NCBI GenBank assembly: GCA_964461815.1
Contig: CAYWVF010000013.1
Span: 1-64,000, forward strand
DNA length: 64,000 bases
Source: JAAZBA01 sp964461815
GTDB taxonomy: Bacteria; Bacillota; Clostridia; Oscillospirales; QAMX01
Direction of reading: 5' to 3'
Position numbers and translations under genes: made by a program. Below are positions 16,204 to 25,144 of this stretch, piece by piece. Below the pieces are notes generated by a model. It saw only the letters and a list, made by a program, of their open reading frames with translations, was not told where the DNA came from and searched no databases. Position 1 is the stretch's first letter. Every line of letters begins with the position of its first letter.

Positions 16204-17941
16204 GTTTATCATAACGTCGTCGCTGATGATATTGCTTATCACAGCGGTAAGGTACATATTTAAGGGGAAGATATCCTTAAGACTGCAATACGGATTGTGG
16301 CTCATAGTGGCAATACGACTGCTGATACCGTTCCAGATATCGTCAAGTGCGATCAGCGTACTGAACATGCTACCGGAAAATAAGGAGAGCACATATTCGG
16401 AGGATGTGATCGTACCTGAAAATATTCAGCTACAGGATATACCTGAGTATGTCGAGGTGAGCTATACCTACATGTATGACGATCATACTGTAAAGGTGAC
16501 AGATCGTGGTGCGATAATAAAGACAATATGGCTTACAGGTGCAGCTGCATTCATGACATGCGTGATAATTTCAAATGTCAGCTTTTCGCTTCGACTGAGA
16601 AAGGACAGAAAGCAAATAAGGTCAGATGAAAAGCTCAGTATTTTTACTACGAATGAGGTGTCATCTGCATGCTTGTACGGCATAGTAAAGCCGTCGGTGT
16701 ATATGCCCGAAAGGTATGAGGGAAAGGAAGCAGAGTATATTATTACACATGAGCTGACTCACTATAGTCATGGTGATCATATCTGGTCGGTCGTGCGTAT
16801 GCTTTGTCTTTGCTTACATTGGTATAATCCTCTGGTCTGGTTGGCAGCAGTACTGTCAAAACGTGACTGTGAGCTTGCATGTGATGAGAGCACACTTATA
16901 AAGCTGGGTGAATCGGAGCGCATAGATTACGGCAAGCTGCTTGTAAAAGCCACAGTCGGCAGCATCACCGCAAAGGAGCTGCTGTGCTGCACTACGACCA
17001 TGACAATGGGAAAGAAAGGGCTGCGTGAGCGTGTGTCGCTGATAGCAAAAAAGCCGAGGATGCTTGCGGTGACACTGATAATGGTGATAATTATCGTAGC
17101 AGCTGCGGTATCATGTACATTCACGGGAGCAGATGAGACGGATAAAAATAATGATACAGCCATATCGGATACGAAGGCGATGTACGAAAAGGAGAAAGCG
17201 ATAAGGGATGCGATATTATCGCATGACGAGCCGCGTCATGCGGTCGGAGAATTTTTTACCGAGGCTCACAAGATCCTGCATGAAAGCAGCACCGAGGACA
17301 GTATTACGATTTATCTTCAGGTGCGGTATCAGACATACAACTATGTAGACGGTGTAATGAAAAAGAATGGCGGCAGCTCGTACCCTGCGGCGATAACATT
17401 TGATATCTACAGCAATGAGGTGACAGAATACTGGGAGCCGATGGACGGAGAGAAGTATTATGAGAGTATAAAGGAGAAATTCCCATCGAAGCTGATAGCA
17501 TTGGTAGATAACGATGATATAGTTGACGAGCTGAAGAAAGAATGCGATCGTGATGCCGAAGAGTATCTGAAAACGAGGCCAAGCGAAGAGGAGCTGCTGA
17601 ACAAAGTTGTAGAAAACGGAGGGAGAAAAGATGATCCTCTCAGCTCACAGCTTGATCCGTATGATATGCTGCTTTCACGTGAGGATGCCACGCTCAGATA
17701 CATCTATCGGGAATGCTACAAGGGTGGGCAGACGGATGAGAAATCAAAGTATATGATGAGTCTGCTTTCCCGAATACTTGACAGTGAAGCTATAAAGTTG
17801 GAGACGTCAACCTTACAGGAGTATTTTGATGCGCTTGTGGAGCATGCAGAACGTGTGCTTGAGCAGAACGGAGCGGAGGAGCTTGAAAAGAATTATCCGA
17901 AAATATATCTTCTGCTGAAGCTGGGCGGTAAAACAGAATAG
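16196..17941 (+). CDS. BlaR1/MecR1-type M56 family metallopeptidase sensor
   Basis: 581 residues. Four membrane helices lie near residues 3-20, 30-52, 103-125 and 292-312. The zinc peptidase motif is IITHELTHYSHGDH (HExxH) between helices 3 and 4, with the third ligand region CELACDESTL. This is the BlaR1/MecR1 M56 core, which when triggered leads to cleavage of the cognate repressor encoded just upstream. Unlike BlaR1, the long C-terminal part after helix 4 (about 260 residues) has no penicillin-binding SxxK/SxN/KTG set that I can see; it is acidic and polar. So the signal need not be a beta-lactam. The start overlaps the repressor end. Confidence 0.87.
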   Translation: MTEFIITSSLMILLITAVRYIFKGKISLRLQYGLWLIVAIRLLIPFQISSSAISVLNMLPENKESTYSEDVIVPENIQLQDIPEYVEVSYTYMYDDHTVKVTDRGAIIKTIWLTGAAAFMTCVIISNVSFSLRLRKDRKQIRSDEKLSIFTTNEVSSACLYGIVKPSVYMPERYEGKEAEYIITHELTHYSHGDHIWSVVRMLCLCLHWYNPLVWLAAVLSKRDCELACDESTLIKLGESERIDYGKLLVKATVGSITAKELLCCTTTMTMGKKGLRERVSLIAKKPRMLAVTLIMVIIIVAAAVSCTFTGADETDKNNDTAISDTKAMYEKEKAIRDAILSHDEPRHAVGEFFTEAHKILHESSTEDSITIYLQVRYQTYNYVDGVMKKNGGSSYPAAITFDIYSNEVTEYWEPMDGEKYYESIKEKFPSKLIALVDNDDIVDELKKECDRDAEEYLKTRPSEEELLNKVVENGGRKDDPLSSQLDPYDMLLSREDATLRYIYRECYKGGQTDEKSKYMMSLLSRILDSEAIKLETSTLQEYFDALVEHAERVLEQNGAEELEKNYPKIYLLLKLGGKTE

Positions 17942-17945
17942 TGAT

Positions 17946-17997
17946 GCAAAGGCTTTCGAGGTGTCGGGGAACGATCCGATATCTTCGAAAGCTTTTT
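17946..17997 (+). terminator. Rho-independent terminator after the M56 gene
   Basis: AAAGgCTTTCGA pairs with TCGAAAGCTTT, with an inner TCGG/CCGA helix, followed by TTTTT. It ends the BlaI/BlaR-type transcript. Confidence 0.75.
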
Positions 17998-18017
17998 GAT
18001 ATATGGACTTTATGTTC

Positions 18018-18046
18018 TTGATTGATGCAAAAAAATATGATATACT
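18018..18046 (+). promoter_or_regulatory. Sigma-A-like promoter of the DUF4317-pyr operon
   Basis: TTGATT (18018-18023), 17-base spacer, TATACT (18041-18046), about 40 bases before ATG 18087. No attenuator or PyrR-type leader is visible after it. Confidence 0.72.
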
Positions 18047-18086
18047 CTATTTATACGCATATAGCATAGAAAGGATAGTTTATTAC

Positions 18087-19217
18087 ATGAATCAAAAAGA
18101 GATCGGTGAGATCAGACGCCGATTCAACCCGTCAAAATCAAATATCGGGCGAATTTACGGCTGCTTTGTTAACAATAATAAGGAAATAGTATCATATATA
18201 GACTCTGCACTTAGTCTTTTGCCGGAAACGGAGAGTGAAAAGTTTCTGAGCCTGCTCAAAAAGGTGCTTTCGGGCACTCAGGGTAAAAATCTGATCGACA
18301 TATGCTTTAGTAACGAGCAGGTCACGGATAGTGAGGAGCATAAGCTGCTTATGGCTATGAGAGATACCGCTCTCAAGGACAGCGAGCTTATGAACAGGTT
18401 TTATCAGAAGATCATAGAGCGTATAGATACGGAGAGCGGCTACCTGATCCTTACGGCATTCGATAAGTATGACGTGATACATAAGGGCGTTGACGGTGAA
18501 AACGATGCCGATGCATCGGACGAGGTGTTCTCATACATCATATGCAGCATCTGCCCGGTAAAGAAAACGTCTCCGGAGCTTAGCTACTGTGTTGATGAGA
18601 ATGCATTCCACAGCCGTGACGAGGCACTCATAGTGTCAGCTCCCGAGCTGGGATTTATGTTCCCTGCCTTTGATGACAGAGCTGCAAATATATACAATGC
18701 ACTGTATTATTCACGCAGCGCAGACGATATACATCAGGATTTCATCGATGCCGTGTTCCACACAGAGCCTCCTATGTCAGCTTCCGAGCAGCGAGATCTG
18801 TTCACCGATGCCTTTACAGATGCACTCAGCGAGGATATGAGCTTTGATATAGTGCAGACGGTGCATGAGCAGGTGTATGAGCTGCTGGAGCAGCATAAGG
18901 ACAGCAGGGAAGCGGAGCCACCTGAGATAACCTCAAAGGAAATAGGGCGAATGCTTGAGAAAAACGGCGTTTCCGAAAAGACAGTCAGTGATTTTACCGC
19001 AAAATGCGATGAGCATTTCGGTACGGGAGCGGTGCTGAATCCGAATAATATAATCGACAGCAGACGTTTTGAGGTGGTAACACCTGATGTGAAGATAACA
19101 GTAAATCCCGAAAAGAGCTATCTTGTGGAAACACGCATAATAGACGGTCATAAATATGTGATGATAAATGCCGACAACGGCATTGAGGTCAACGGAATAA
19201 ATATAGACGTCAAATAA
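18087..19217 (+). CDS. DUF4317 domain-containing protein
   Basis: 376 residues from the ATG at 18087, with AAAGGATAG upstream. The opening MNQKEIGEIRRRFNPSKSNI, then RIYGCFVNNNKEIVS, is the start typical of the DUF4317 family found in Clostridia. Other blocks are FDKYDV, FSYIICSICPVKKTSPELSY and PELGFMFPAFDDRAANIYNALYYSR, all characteristic of the family. There are no membrane helices or known catalytic motifs; it should be cytoplasmic. The role of the family is unknown. It leads the pyrimidine operon, with pyrC 22 bases downstream, but this may simply be read-through. Confidence 0.88.
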   Translation: MNQKEIGEIRRRFNPSKSNIGRIYGCFVNNNKEIVSYIDSALSLLPETESEKFLSLLKKVLSGTQGKNLIDICFSNEQVTDSEEHKLLMAMRDTALKDSELMNRFYQKIIERIDTESGYLILTAFDKYDVIHKGVDGENDADASDEVFSYIICSICPVKKTSPELSYCVDENAFHSRDEALIVSAPELGFMFPAFDDRAANIYNALYYSRSADDIHQDFIDAVFHTEPPMSASEQRDLFTDAFTDALSEDMSFDIVQTVHEQVYELLEQHKDSREAEPPEITSKEIGRMLEKNGVSEKTVSDFTAKCDEHFGTGAVLNPNNIIDSRRFEVVTPDVKITVNPEKSYLVETRIIDGHKYVMINADNGIEVNGINIDVK

Positions 19218-19239
19218 ACAAACGAAAGGAGAGCGGCTT

Positions 19240-20517
19240 TTGAATATACTTATACGTAACGGACGTATCATAGATGTGGCAGGCGGACTTGATATGGTCG
19301 GTGACATGTATATTTCCGACGGTATAATTGCGGATATCGGACTGAGCCTTCACCCGGATCAGATACCCGATGAGGTGATAGATGCCTCGGGGAAGCTTGT
19401 GCTGCCCGGACTTGTCGATATCCATGTCCATCTTCGTGATCCGGGCTTGACATATAAAGAGGATATCGGCTCGGGTACACTTGCAGCAGCCTACGGAGGC
19501 TTTACTACGGTTGCCGCTATGCCGAATACGATACCTGTCGCAGACAGCCCCGAGACGATAAAATATGTAGCAGAGACAGAAGCCTACGCTCATGTCATAC
19601 CTGTTGCTGCTATAACGGTAGGACAGAACGGACAGGAGCTATGCGACTTCGATGCTCTGTATGCAGCAGGAGCAGGTGCATTTTCCGATGATGGTAAGGA
19701 CGTGAGAAATTCACGATTCATGCGAACGGCACTGCTGAAAGCAAATCAGCTCGGTGTACCGCTGCTTGCTCATTGTGAGGACAGCGACCTTGCAAACGGC
19801 GGAGCTGTAAATGAGGGCGAAGTCTCATATAAGCTCGGCGTGCCGGGTATCCCCGACGAATCCGAGGCACTTGCGGTAGCGAGAAATATCACTCTTGCGG
19901 AGATACTTGATGCTAAGGTACACATCTGCCACGTCAGCACGGCAAGCTCAGTTGAGATCATACGTGCCGCAAAGATACGAGGTGTAAAGGTGACAGCGGA
20001 AACAGGGCCGCATTACTTCTCACTTACAGATGAGACGGTGCTGACTCATGGTGCAAATGCAAAGATGAACCCTCCGCTCGGTGATCAAAATGATGTGAAT
20101 GCTGTGATTGAGGGCTTAAAGGACGGTACGATAGATGTTATCGCAACAGATCATGCACCTCACAGTGCAGAGGAAAAGTCACGTGGACTTGTCAAAGCTC
20201 CAAGTGGGATCGTAGGTCTGGAGACCTCGCTTGCAATGTCACTGACATACCTATACCATGCAGGACATATGCCGCTAAAGGACGTATTGTATAAGCTTAC
20301 TGCCGCTCCTGCAAGCATCATGGGTATAGATGCGGGAACTCTGAGACTGGGAGCTGCGGCTGATATATGCATTGCAGATCCCGATGAGGAATGGACAGTC
20401 GATACCGCAAAATTCAAATCGAAAAACCATAACTGTCCGTATGACGGCATGAAGCTGCGCGGACGTGTAAAATATACAATTTGTGGAGGTAAGATCACAT
20501 GTCAATCGCAAAACTGA
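19240..20517 (+). CDS. pyrC: Dihydroorotase
   Basis: 425 residues, a class I dihydroorotase. The TTG at 19240 is the start, behind GAAAGGAGA. Metal ligands are the HxH in LPGLVDIHVHLRDPG, the Asp of FSDDGKDV (Asp replaces a carboxylated lysine in this class), His in LLAHCEDSD, His in VHICHVSTASS, and Asp in IATDHAPHS. It forms dihydroorotate from carbamoyl aspartate in pyrimidine synthesis. Its end overlaps pyrF by 19 bases. The operon has pyrC, pyrF, pyrK and pyrD but lacks pyrB, carA/B and pyrE, which must lie elsewhere. Confidence 0.95.
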   Translation: MNILIRNGRIIDVAGGLDMVGDMYISDGIIADIGLSLHPDQIPDEVIDASGKLVLPGLVDIHVHLRDPGLTYKEDIGSGTLAAAYGGFTTVAAMPNTIPVADSPETIKYVAETEAYAHVIPVAAITVGQNGQELCDFDALYAAGAGAFSDDGKDVRNSRFMRTALLKANQLGVPLLAHCEDSDLANGGAVNEGEVSYKLGVPGIPDESEALAVARNITLAEILDAKVHICHVSTASSVEIIRAAKIRGVKVTAETGPHYFSLTDETVLTHGANAKMNPPLGDQNDVNAVIEGLKDGTIDVIATDHAPHSAEEKSRGLVKAPSGIVGLETSLAMSLTYLYHAGHMPLKDVLYKLTAAPASIMGIDAGTLRLGAAADICIADPDEEWTVDTAKFKSKNHNCPYDGMKLRGRVKYTICGGKITCQSQN

Positions 20518-21371
20518 TCGCTAAAATAGATGCAATGGACAATGCCAGCGTTGCAGGACTCGATGCACGTATAGAATACGTGCCGGAGCATGTACGTGCC
20601 AAGTACGATAACGCAGGTGATGCTATCCTGGAGTTCAATAAGACACTTATTGATGCACTGTGTGATATAGTGCCTGCGGTCAAGCCTCAGTCGGCATATT
20701 ATGAGCTGTTAGGTACATACGGTGCGGTGATCTTACAGAAGACGATCGCTTATGCACATGAAAAGGGGATGTATGTTATCCTTGATGCAAAACGAGGCGA
20801 CATAGGAGCAACGGCAGATGCATATGCCGAGGCTTATCTTACACCGGATGGCGACTATAATGTAGATTCGATCACGGTAAATCCCTATTTGGGCAGCGAC
20901 GGTGTTTTACCTTTCATAAAGCAGAGTGCAGCACATGACCGAAGCATGATAGCACTTGTAAAAACATCGAACAAATCCTCGGGTGAGCTTCAGGATCAGG
21001 TGCTTGCAGACGGAAGAAAGGTCTATGAGCTGATGGCTGATATGGTCAGACAGTGGGGTGAAGAAGTGCCAACCGATTGCGGCTACAATAACGTGGGCGC
21101 TGTAGTGGGTGCAACATATCCCGAGGAGCTGACGATCCTGCGTAAGAGAATGAAGAACACATTCTTCCTCGTTCCCGGCTACGGCGCACAGGGTGGAGGC
21201 GCAGAGGGCCTTCGCGGCGGCTTTGATAAGGACGGCAGGGGAGCTATCGTAAATTCCTCACGTGCGATCATGTGTGCATGGAAAAAGGTAGACAACGGAG
21301 AAACATACGGAGAGGCCGCAAGAGCAGAGGCTATACGTATGAGAGATGATATAAATCGTGTAAGAGTATAA
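20499..21371 (+). CDS. pyrF: Orotidine 5'-phosphate decarboxylase (type 2)
   Basis: 290 residues, the longer type 2 form. The catalytic block is VILDAKRGDIGATADAYAEAYL, with the Asp-x-Lys-x-x-Asp array of OMP decarboxylase. VAGLDARIEYVP at the N-terminus and FLVPGYGAQGGGAEGL near the phosphate site are also typical. It removes CO2 from OMP to give UMP. ATG 20499 has a GGAGGT site 9 bases upstream and overlaps the pyrC end, so the two are translationally coupled. Confidence 0.95.
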   Translation: MSIAKLIAKIDAMDNASVAGLDARIEYVPEHVRAKYDNAGDAILEFNKTLIDALCDIVPAVKPQSAYYELLGTYGAVILQKTIAYAHEKGMYVILDAKRGDIGATADAYAEAYLTPDGDYNVDSITVNPYLGSDGVLPFIKQSAAHDRSMIALVKTSNKSSGELQDQVLADGRKVYELMADMVRQWGEEVPTDCGYNNVGAVVGATYPEELTILRKRMKNTFFLVPGYGAQGGGAEGLRGGFDKDGRGAIVNSSRAIMCAWKKVDNGETYGEAARAEAIRMRDDINRVRV

Positions 21372-21388
21372 ACGAAAGGGAAATTACT

Positions 21389-22141
21389 GTGAAGATAATA
21401 TCCATCACTAAAATTACTGATGCCGCATATCGCATGGTCATAAATGCACCCGATATCACAGCGGCGGCAAAGCCTGGACAGTTTGTACATATCAAGTGCG
21501 GAGAGGGAAATATGCTTCGCCGCCCCATATCCATTTGCAGCGTGGACGGAGACGAGCTCACCATAATATTCGAGGTGCGAGGCAAGGGTACAGACTGGCT
21601 TGCAGGACGAAGTGCAGGAGAAGATTTAGATGTCCTCGGCCCTCTTGGTAACGGCTTTGACGTCTCACGTGAGGGAAAGGTGCTGCTTGCCGGAGGTGGT
21701 ATAGGCGTACCTCCGATGCTGTACACGGCAAAGCAGCTTAAGGAATGCGATACAGTACTTGGGTTTCGCACAGCAGCTATGGTAATGCTTGAGGATGAGT
21801 TCAAAAAGCACTGCGGAGAGGTAGTTGTCTCAACGGATGACGGTTCATACGGCTTCAACGGCTATGCTGTTATGGCGGCAGAGGAGCTGATGAAGAAAAA
21901 CAAATATACGGCTGTATATGTATGCGGCCCTAAGATAATGCTGAAAACGTTTGCGGAGCTGGCAGAAAGATATGACGTTGACTGCATGATCTCGATGGAG
22001 GAGCGCATGGGCTGCGGCTTCGGTACATGTCTCGTATGCTCCTGTAAGGTCAAGGCTAAGACAGAGGACGGCTTTACATATAAAAGGGTATGTGCGGACG
22101 GCCCTGTATTTGATGCAAAGGAAGTGATATTCGATGACTGA
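21389..22141 (+). CDS. pyrK: Dihydroorotate dehydrogenase electron transfer subunit
   Basis: 250 residues, with a GTG start at 21389 behind AAAGGG. FAD binding is shown by RRPISICSVD, the NAD-binding part by VLLAGGGIGVPPMLYTAKQL, and the [2Fe-2S] cluster by the cysteine array in MGCGFGTCLVCSCKV plus the later Cys in KRVCADGPVF. PyrK passes electrons between NAD and the class 1B PyrD. It overlaps pyrD by 8 bases, as a heterotetramer partner should. Confidence 0.95.
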   Translation: MKIISITKITDAAYRMVINAPDITAAAKPGQFVHIKCGEGNMLRRPISICSVDGDELTIIFEVRGKGTDWLAGRSAGEDLDVLGPLGNGFDVSREGKVLLAGGGIGVPPMLYTAKQLKECDTVLGFRTAAMVMLEDEFKKHCGEVVVSTDDGSYGFNGYAVMAAEELMKKNKYTAVYVCGPKIMLKTFAELAERYDVDCMISMEERMGCGFGTCLVCSCKVKAKTEDGFTYKRVCADGPVFDAKEVIFDD

Positions 22142-23045
22142 TATGAGAGTAAGCATATGCGGCGTTGAGTTCAAAAATCCTATCATAACCGCATCTGGAA
22201 CGTTTGGCTTCGGTCATGAATTTGAACCGTATTACGATATATCCGCACTGGGTGGAGTGTCCGTAAAGGGACTCACATTGAAGCCGAGAGCAGGAAATAA
22301 GCCTCCGCGTGTAGCGGAAACTCCCATGGGAATGCTAAACAGCGTAGGACTCCAAAATCCGGGAGTGGATGCATTCATCTCCGATGAGCTGCCGTACCTG
22401 AAGAAATTCGATACAGTCATCATTGCGAATATGTCGGGAAATACCCCCGGCGAGTATGGCGAAATGGCTGGGAAGCTTTCAAAAACGGATATTGATATGC
22501 TGGAGGTCAACGTTTCATGCCCGAATGTCAAAGCCGGTGGACTTGCATTCGGCACATCATGTGAATCGGTAGCAGAGGTAGTTAAGGCTGTTAAGTCAAA
22601 GTCGGGAAATAAGCCCGTGATCGTAAAGCTCTCTCCGAATGTTACCGATATAGTATCGATAGCCAAGGCTGCGGAAGCGGCAGGTGCAGATTCGCTGTCG
22701 CTTATAAATACATTGCTCGGTATGAGAATAGATGTAAAGACACGAAAGCCGATACTGGGAAATATTATGGGAGGTATGTCAGGCCCGGCAGTATTCCCTG
22801 TAGCGGTGCGTATGGTATATCAGGTGTCGAGAGCTGTAGGTATACCAATTATCGGTATGGGTGGAGTCATGACAGGCGAGGATGCTGCCGAAATGATGCT
22901 TGCAGGCGCATCGGCAGTAGCCGTAGGCACAGCTTCGATAGCAGACCCATATGCATGTAAGCGCATAGTAGGTGAGCTGGCAGAATACGCTGAAAGGAAC
23001 GGCATAGGCTCAATAACAGAGCTTACAGGAGCTGTGAAAGTATAA
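22134..23045 (+). CDS. pyrD: Dihydroorotate dehydrogenase, class 1B
   Basis: 303 residues. FMN and substrate residues are seen in NPIITASGTFGFG, KGLTLKPRAGN, NSVGLQNPG and VNVSCPNVKAGG (the catalytic Cys of class 1), with VKLSPNVTDI and GMGGVMTGEDAAEMM later. The class 1B assignment follows from the adjacent pyrK. It oxidises dihydroorotate to orotate. The next gene, a phosphatase/acetyltransferase fusion, starts 1 base after its stop. Confidence 0.96.
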   Translation: MTDMRVSICGVEFKNPIITASGTFGFGHEFEPYYDISALGGVSVKGLTLKPRAGNKPPRVAETPMGMLNSVGLQNPGVDAFISDELPYLKKFDTVIIANMSGNTPGEYGEMAGKLSKTDIDMLEVNVSCPNVKAGGLAFGTSCESVAEVVKAVKSKSGNKPVIVKLSPNVTDIVSIAKAAEAAGADSLSLINTLLGMRIDVKTRKPILGNIMGGMSGPAVFPVAVRMVYQVSRAVGIPIIGMGGVMTGEDAAEMMLAGASAVAVGTASIADPYACKRIVGELAEYAERNGIGSITELTGAVKV

Positions 23046-23046
23046 A

Positions 23047-24162
23047 ATGACCAAATTCTGTTTTATCCGCCATGTTATGTCGGAGGGCAATCTTTATAAA
23101 TTCTGGCAGGGACAGTGTGATACACTTGTACTGCCAAAGGGCGAGGAACAGCTTGCAAGGCTTCGTGAGCTGTCACCCGAGTTCCGATTCAATAAGATAT
23201 ATTCCAGCGATCTCTACCGTGCAAGATGTACGGCTGAAGCTGTCTCGTATGCAAACAACATCCCCATCGAGTATGACAGACGATTACGTGAGATAAACCT
23301 CGGTGAGATGGAAACGATGCCGTGGGCAAATTCACGCTGTGATATGCCGGAAACATTCAATATGTTCAAAACGGACTACATAAATTTCAAAGCTCCGGGT
23401 GGAGAATCAAACATGGACGTTTGCAGACGTGTCAAGGAGCTGATCGACACCGTAGCGAGAAAGCATGAGAACGAGAACATAGCCATCGTAAGCCATGGTG
23501 GAGCAATAAAGGCATATCTTATCAACTACGCTGTAAACTTCGATACGATACCTCCGCTGTCCTCAAATGCAGCTATGACCTATGCAGTCTATGAGGATGG
23601 CAAGGTCACAATTACCGATATAGACGATCGTGCGTGTACAGGTCTATCTGACCCGAATGCGAAAAACGGAGTCGATCTTTACTTTAAAAATGTTGACTAT
23701 AGCAGAGACTATCGTGAGATATACGAGTGCGGCTCGGATTCATGGTATGCTATCTACGGAAATCTCAATGAATATGACCCGGAGAATTTCCTGCGTAACG
23801 TTAAGGGCATAATAGAGGCAGATCACGAGAGCGGCTTTATAGTCTACGACGGTAATACGGCAGCCGGAATGCTGCTGCTTGATACACGTCAGCGTGACGA
23901 ACAGGGAGTAGGTCATATAGCACTGGTGTATTTAAAGCCGGATTATAGACATAAGGGCATAGGAGCGCAGCTTATCGGAAAAGCGATAATGTTTTACCGT
24001 GAGAAAGGAAAGGACACACTGAGACTGAATGTTGCAAGATGCAATAAAACGGCACAGACGTTTTATAAAAAGCATGGCTTTGAGTTCACACAGAAATCAA
24101 GGTACACGCTGTCACGTACACTTGTGATGAAAAAGAATATCAAGGTGCCAAAGCTTATATAA
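23047..24162 (+). CDS. Histidine phosphatase–GNAT acetyltransferase fusion protein
   Basis: 371 residues with two domains. Residues 1-200 are a histidine phosphatase (phosphoglycerate mutase-like): FIRHVMSEGNLYKFWQGQCD holds the catalytic His (RHV where most have RHG or RHA), SSDLYRARCTAEA is the second hallmark, LREINLGEME the third, and VSHGGAIKAYL the last. Residues 215-365 look like a GNAT N-acetyltransferase, with HIALVYLKPDYRHKGIGAQL as the acetyl-CoA loop and ARCNKTAQTFYKKHGFE following. Substrates are unknown. It starts one base after pyrD, suggesting co-transcription with the pyr genes, possibly as nucleotide or metabolite housekeeping. A hairpin lies after the stop. Confidence 0.85.
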   Translation: MTKFCFIRHVMSEGNLYKFWQGQCDTLVLPKGEEQLARLRELSPEFRFNKIYSSDLYRARCTAEAVSYANNIPIEYDRRLREINLGEMETMPWANSRCDMPETFNMFKTDYINFKAPGGESNMDVCRRVKELIDTVARKHENENIAIVSHGGAIKAYLINYAVNFDTIPPLSSNAAMTYAVYEDGKVTITDIDDRACTGLSDPNAKNGVDLYFKNVDYSRDYREIYECGSDSWYAIYGNLNEYDPENFLRNVKGIIEADHESGFIVYDGNTAAGMLLLDTRQRDEQGVGHIALVYLKPDYRHKGIGAQLIGKAIMFYREKGKDTLRLNVARCNKTAQTFYKKHGFEFTQKSRYTLSRTLVMKKNIKVPKLI

Positions 24163-24166
24163 TAAA

Positions 24167-24199
24167 TTCAGGGGATGACCGTGCAGGCCATCCCCTGAA
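24167..24199. terminator. Bidirectional terminator hairpin
   Basis: TTCAGGGGATG-CC pairs with GG-CATCCCCTGAA across a short loop. It lies between two convergent genes. Flanking U-runs are weak. Confidence 0.65.
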
Positions 24200-24207
24200 G
24201 CTTTATA

Positions 24208-24936
24208 TTATACTTTCCTTCCACGCCAGTCTATAATATCGGCGGTCTCACGAAAGCAGGGATTTTTCAAAAAATCATCCTTATAGCTTCCGCACATCAT
24301 TGGGTGACGTGACGCATATATCCTGCCGCTTGTGATCAGAGAAGCATAGCGCTTTGCATCATTGCCCCACAGAAACCAGCATATGCCGCTTCTGTGATCG
24401 GATATATATCTTATCAATGCGTCGGCTACAGGCTGCCACAGAGCCTTATGTGATAAAGGAGCACCGCAGCGGCATGTGAGATATGTGTTTAGAAACAAAA
24501 CACCCTGTGCTTCAAGATCGTCAAACAATTCATTCGGCGGCAATATGGAAAAATCACCTGATTTTATCTTGTCTCTGATCTGAGTGTACGTAGAGGGAGC
24601 GTTATATACGGCATATATCGCTCTGAGAATATTTCGTAGAGAGGTCTGTCTGATAGGCTCAGTCCATGACTTCATGCTTGCTACCTCAAAGGAGCGGCCC
24701 GTGGCAGCTCCAGGCTGAGGATACGGATCCTGTCCAAGTATAACGACTTTGACATTTTCGAGGTCGCATCCTGCAAAACGGAGCACCTTGGAGCATTCGG
24801 GCGTATACTCATCTCCCGATGACGAAACAGTGTCAAAGATACTGTCAATCAGATCGAGATTACTATCGAAAAAGCTGTTCCATGAGCTGTGAACGGCTTT
24901 TTTGTCATAAAACGACACTTTTTTGAACTCACTCAC
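24208..24936 (-). CDS. ung: Uracil-DNA glycosylase (family 1-like)
   Basis: 242 residues with a GTG start. The water-activating loop is VVILGQDPYPQPGAATGRSF; the usual sixth residue His of GQDPYH is replaced by Pro. The uracil-binding Asn block reads VLFLNTYLTCRCGAPLSHKALW, and the minor-groove loop is YASRHPMMCG, where the family usually has HPSPLS. The catalytic Asp of GQDP and the HP His are kept, so activity is likely but recognition may differ. The enzyme excises uracil from DNA. The variant motif seems to be shared by related gut Clostridia, from memory. It is convergent with the fusion gene. Confidence 0.85.
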   Translation of the reverse strand: MSEFKKVSFYDKKAVHSSWNSFFDSNLDLIDSIFDTVSSSGDEYTPECSKVLRFAGCDLENVKVVILGQDPYPQPGAATGRSFEVASMKSWTEPIRQTSLRNILRAIYAVYNAPSTYTQIRDKIKSGDFSILPPNELFDDLEAQGVLFLNTYLTCRCGAPLSHKALWQPVADALIRYISDHRSGICWFLWGNDAKRYASLITSGRIYASRHPMMCGSYKDDFLKNPCFRETADIIDWRGRKV

Positions 24937-24986
24937 TTTTTATGTTGATTATACAAATTGTAATATACAAAATAAGGCAAAACAGG

Positions 24987-25092
24987 TTATCCACAGATTA
25001 TACCTGCTTTTTTTATGACGAAAAACCGTGGTTCCACAATGTTATGTGGTTAAATCACAGAGTTTTCCACAATATCCACAGGTTTTTCCACA
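24987..25092. other. Cluster of DnaA-box-like 9-mers
   Basis: Within 106 bases there are a perfect TTATCCACA (24987-24995), TTTTCCACA (25063-25071), ATATCCACA (25072-25080) and TTTTCCACA (25084-25092), all in the same orientation, plus GGTTCCACA near 25030. The stretch between them is AT-rich. The gap between ung and comM holds no gene. Confidence 0.6.
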
Positions 25093-25144
25093 GCATCACG
25101 GGAAAACTGTTGTGTATTTCCCCGTGTGCAACACATCAGTACGC

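Noticed and set aside
24937..25144. Calling the DnaA-box cluster the chromosome origin
   Set aside because: dnaA, dnaN and other origin genes are not adjacent, and skew cannot be judged from this window alone.
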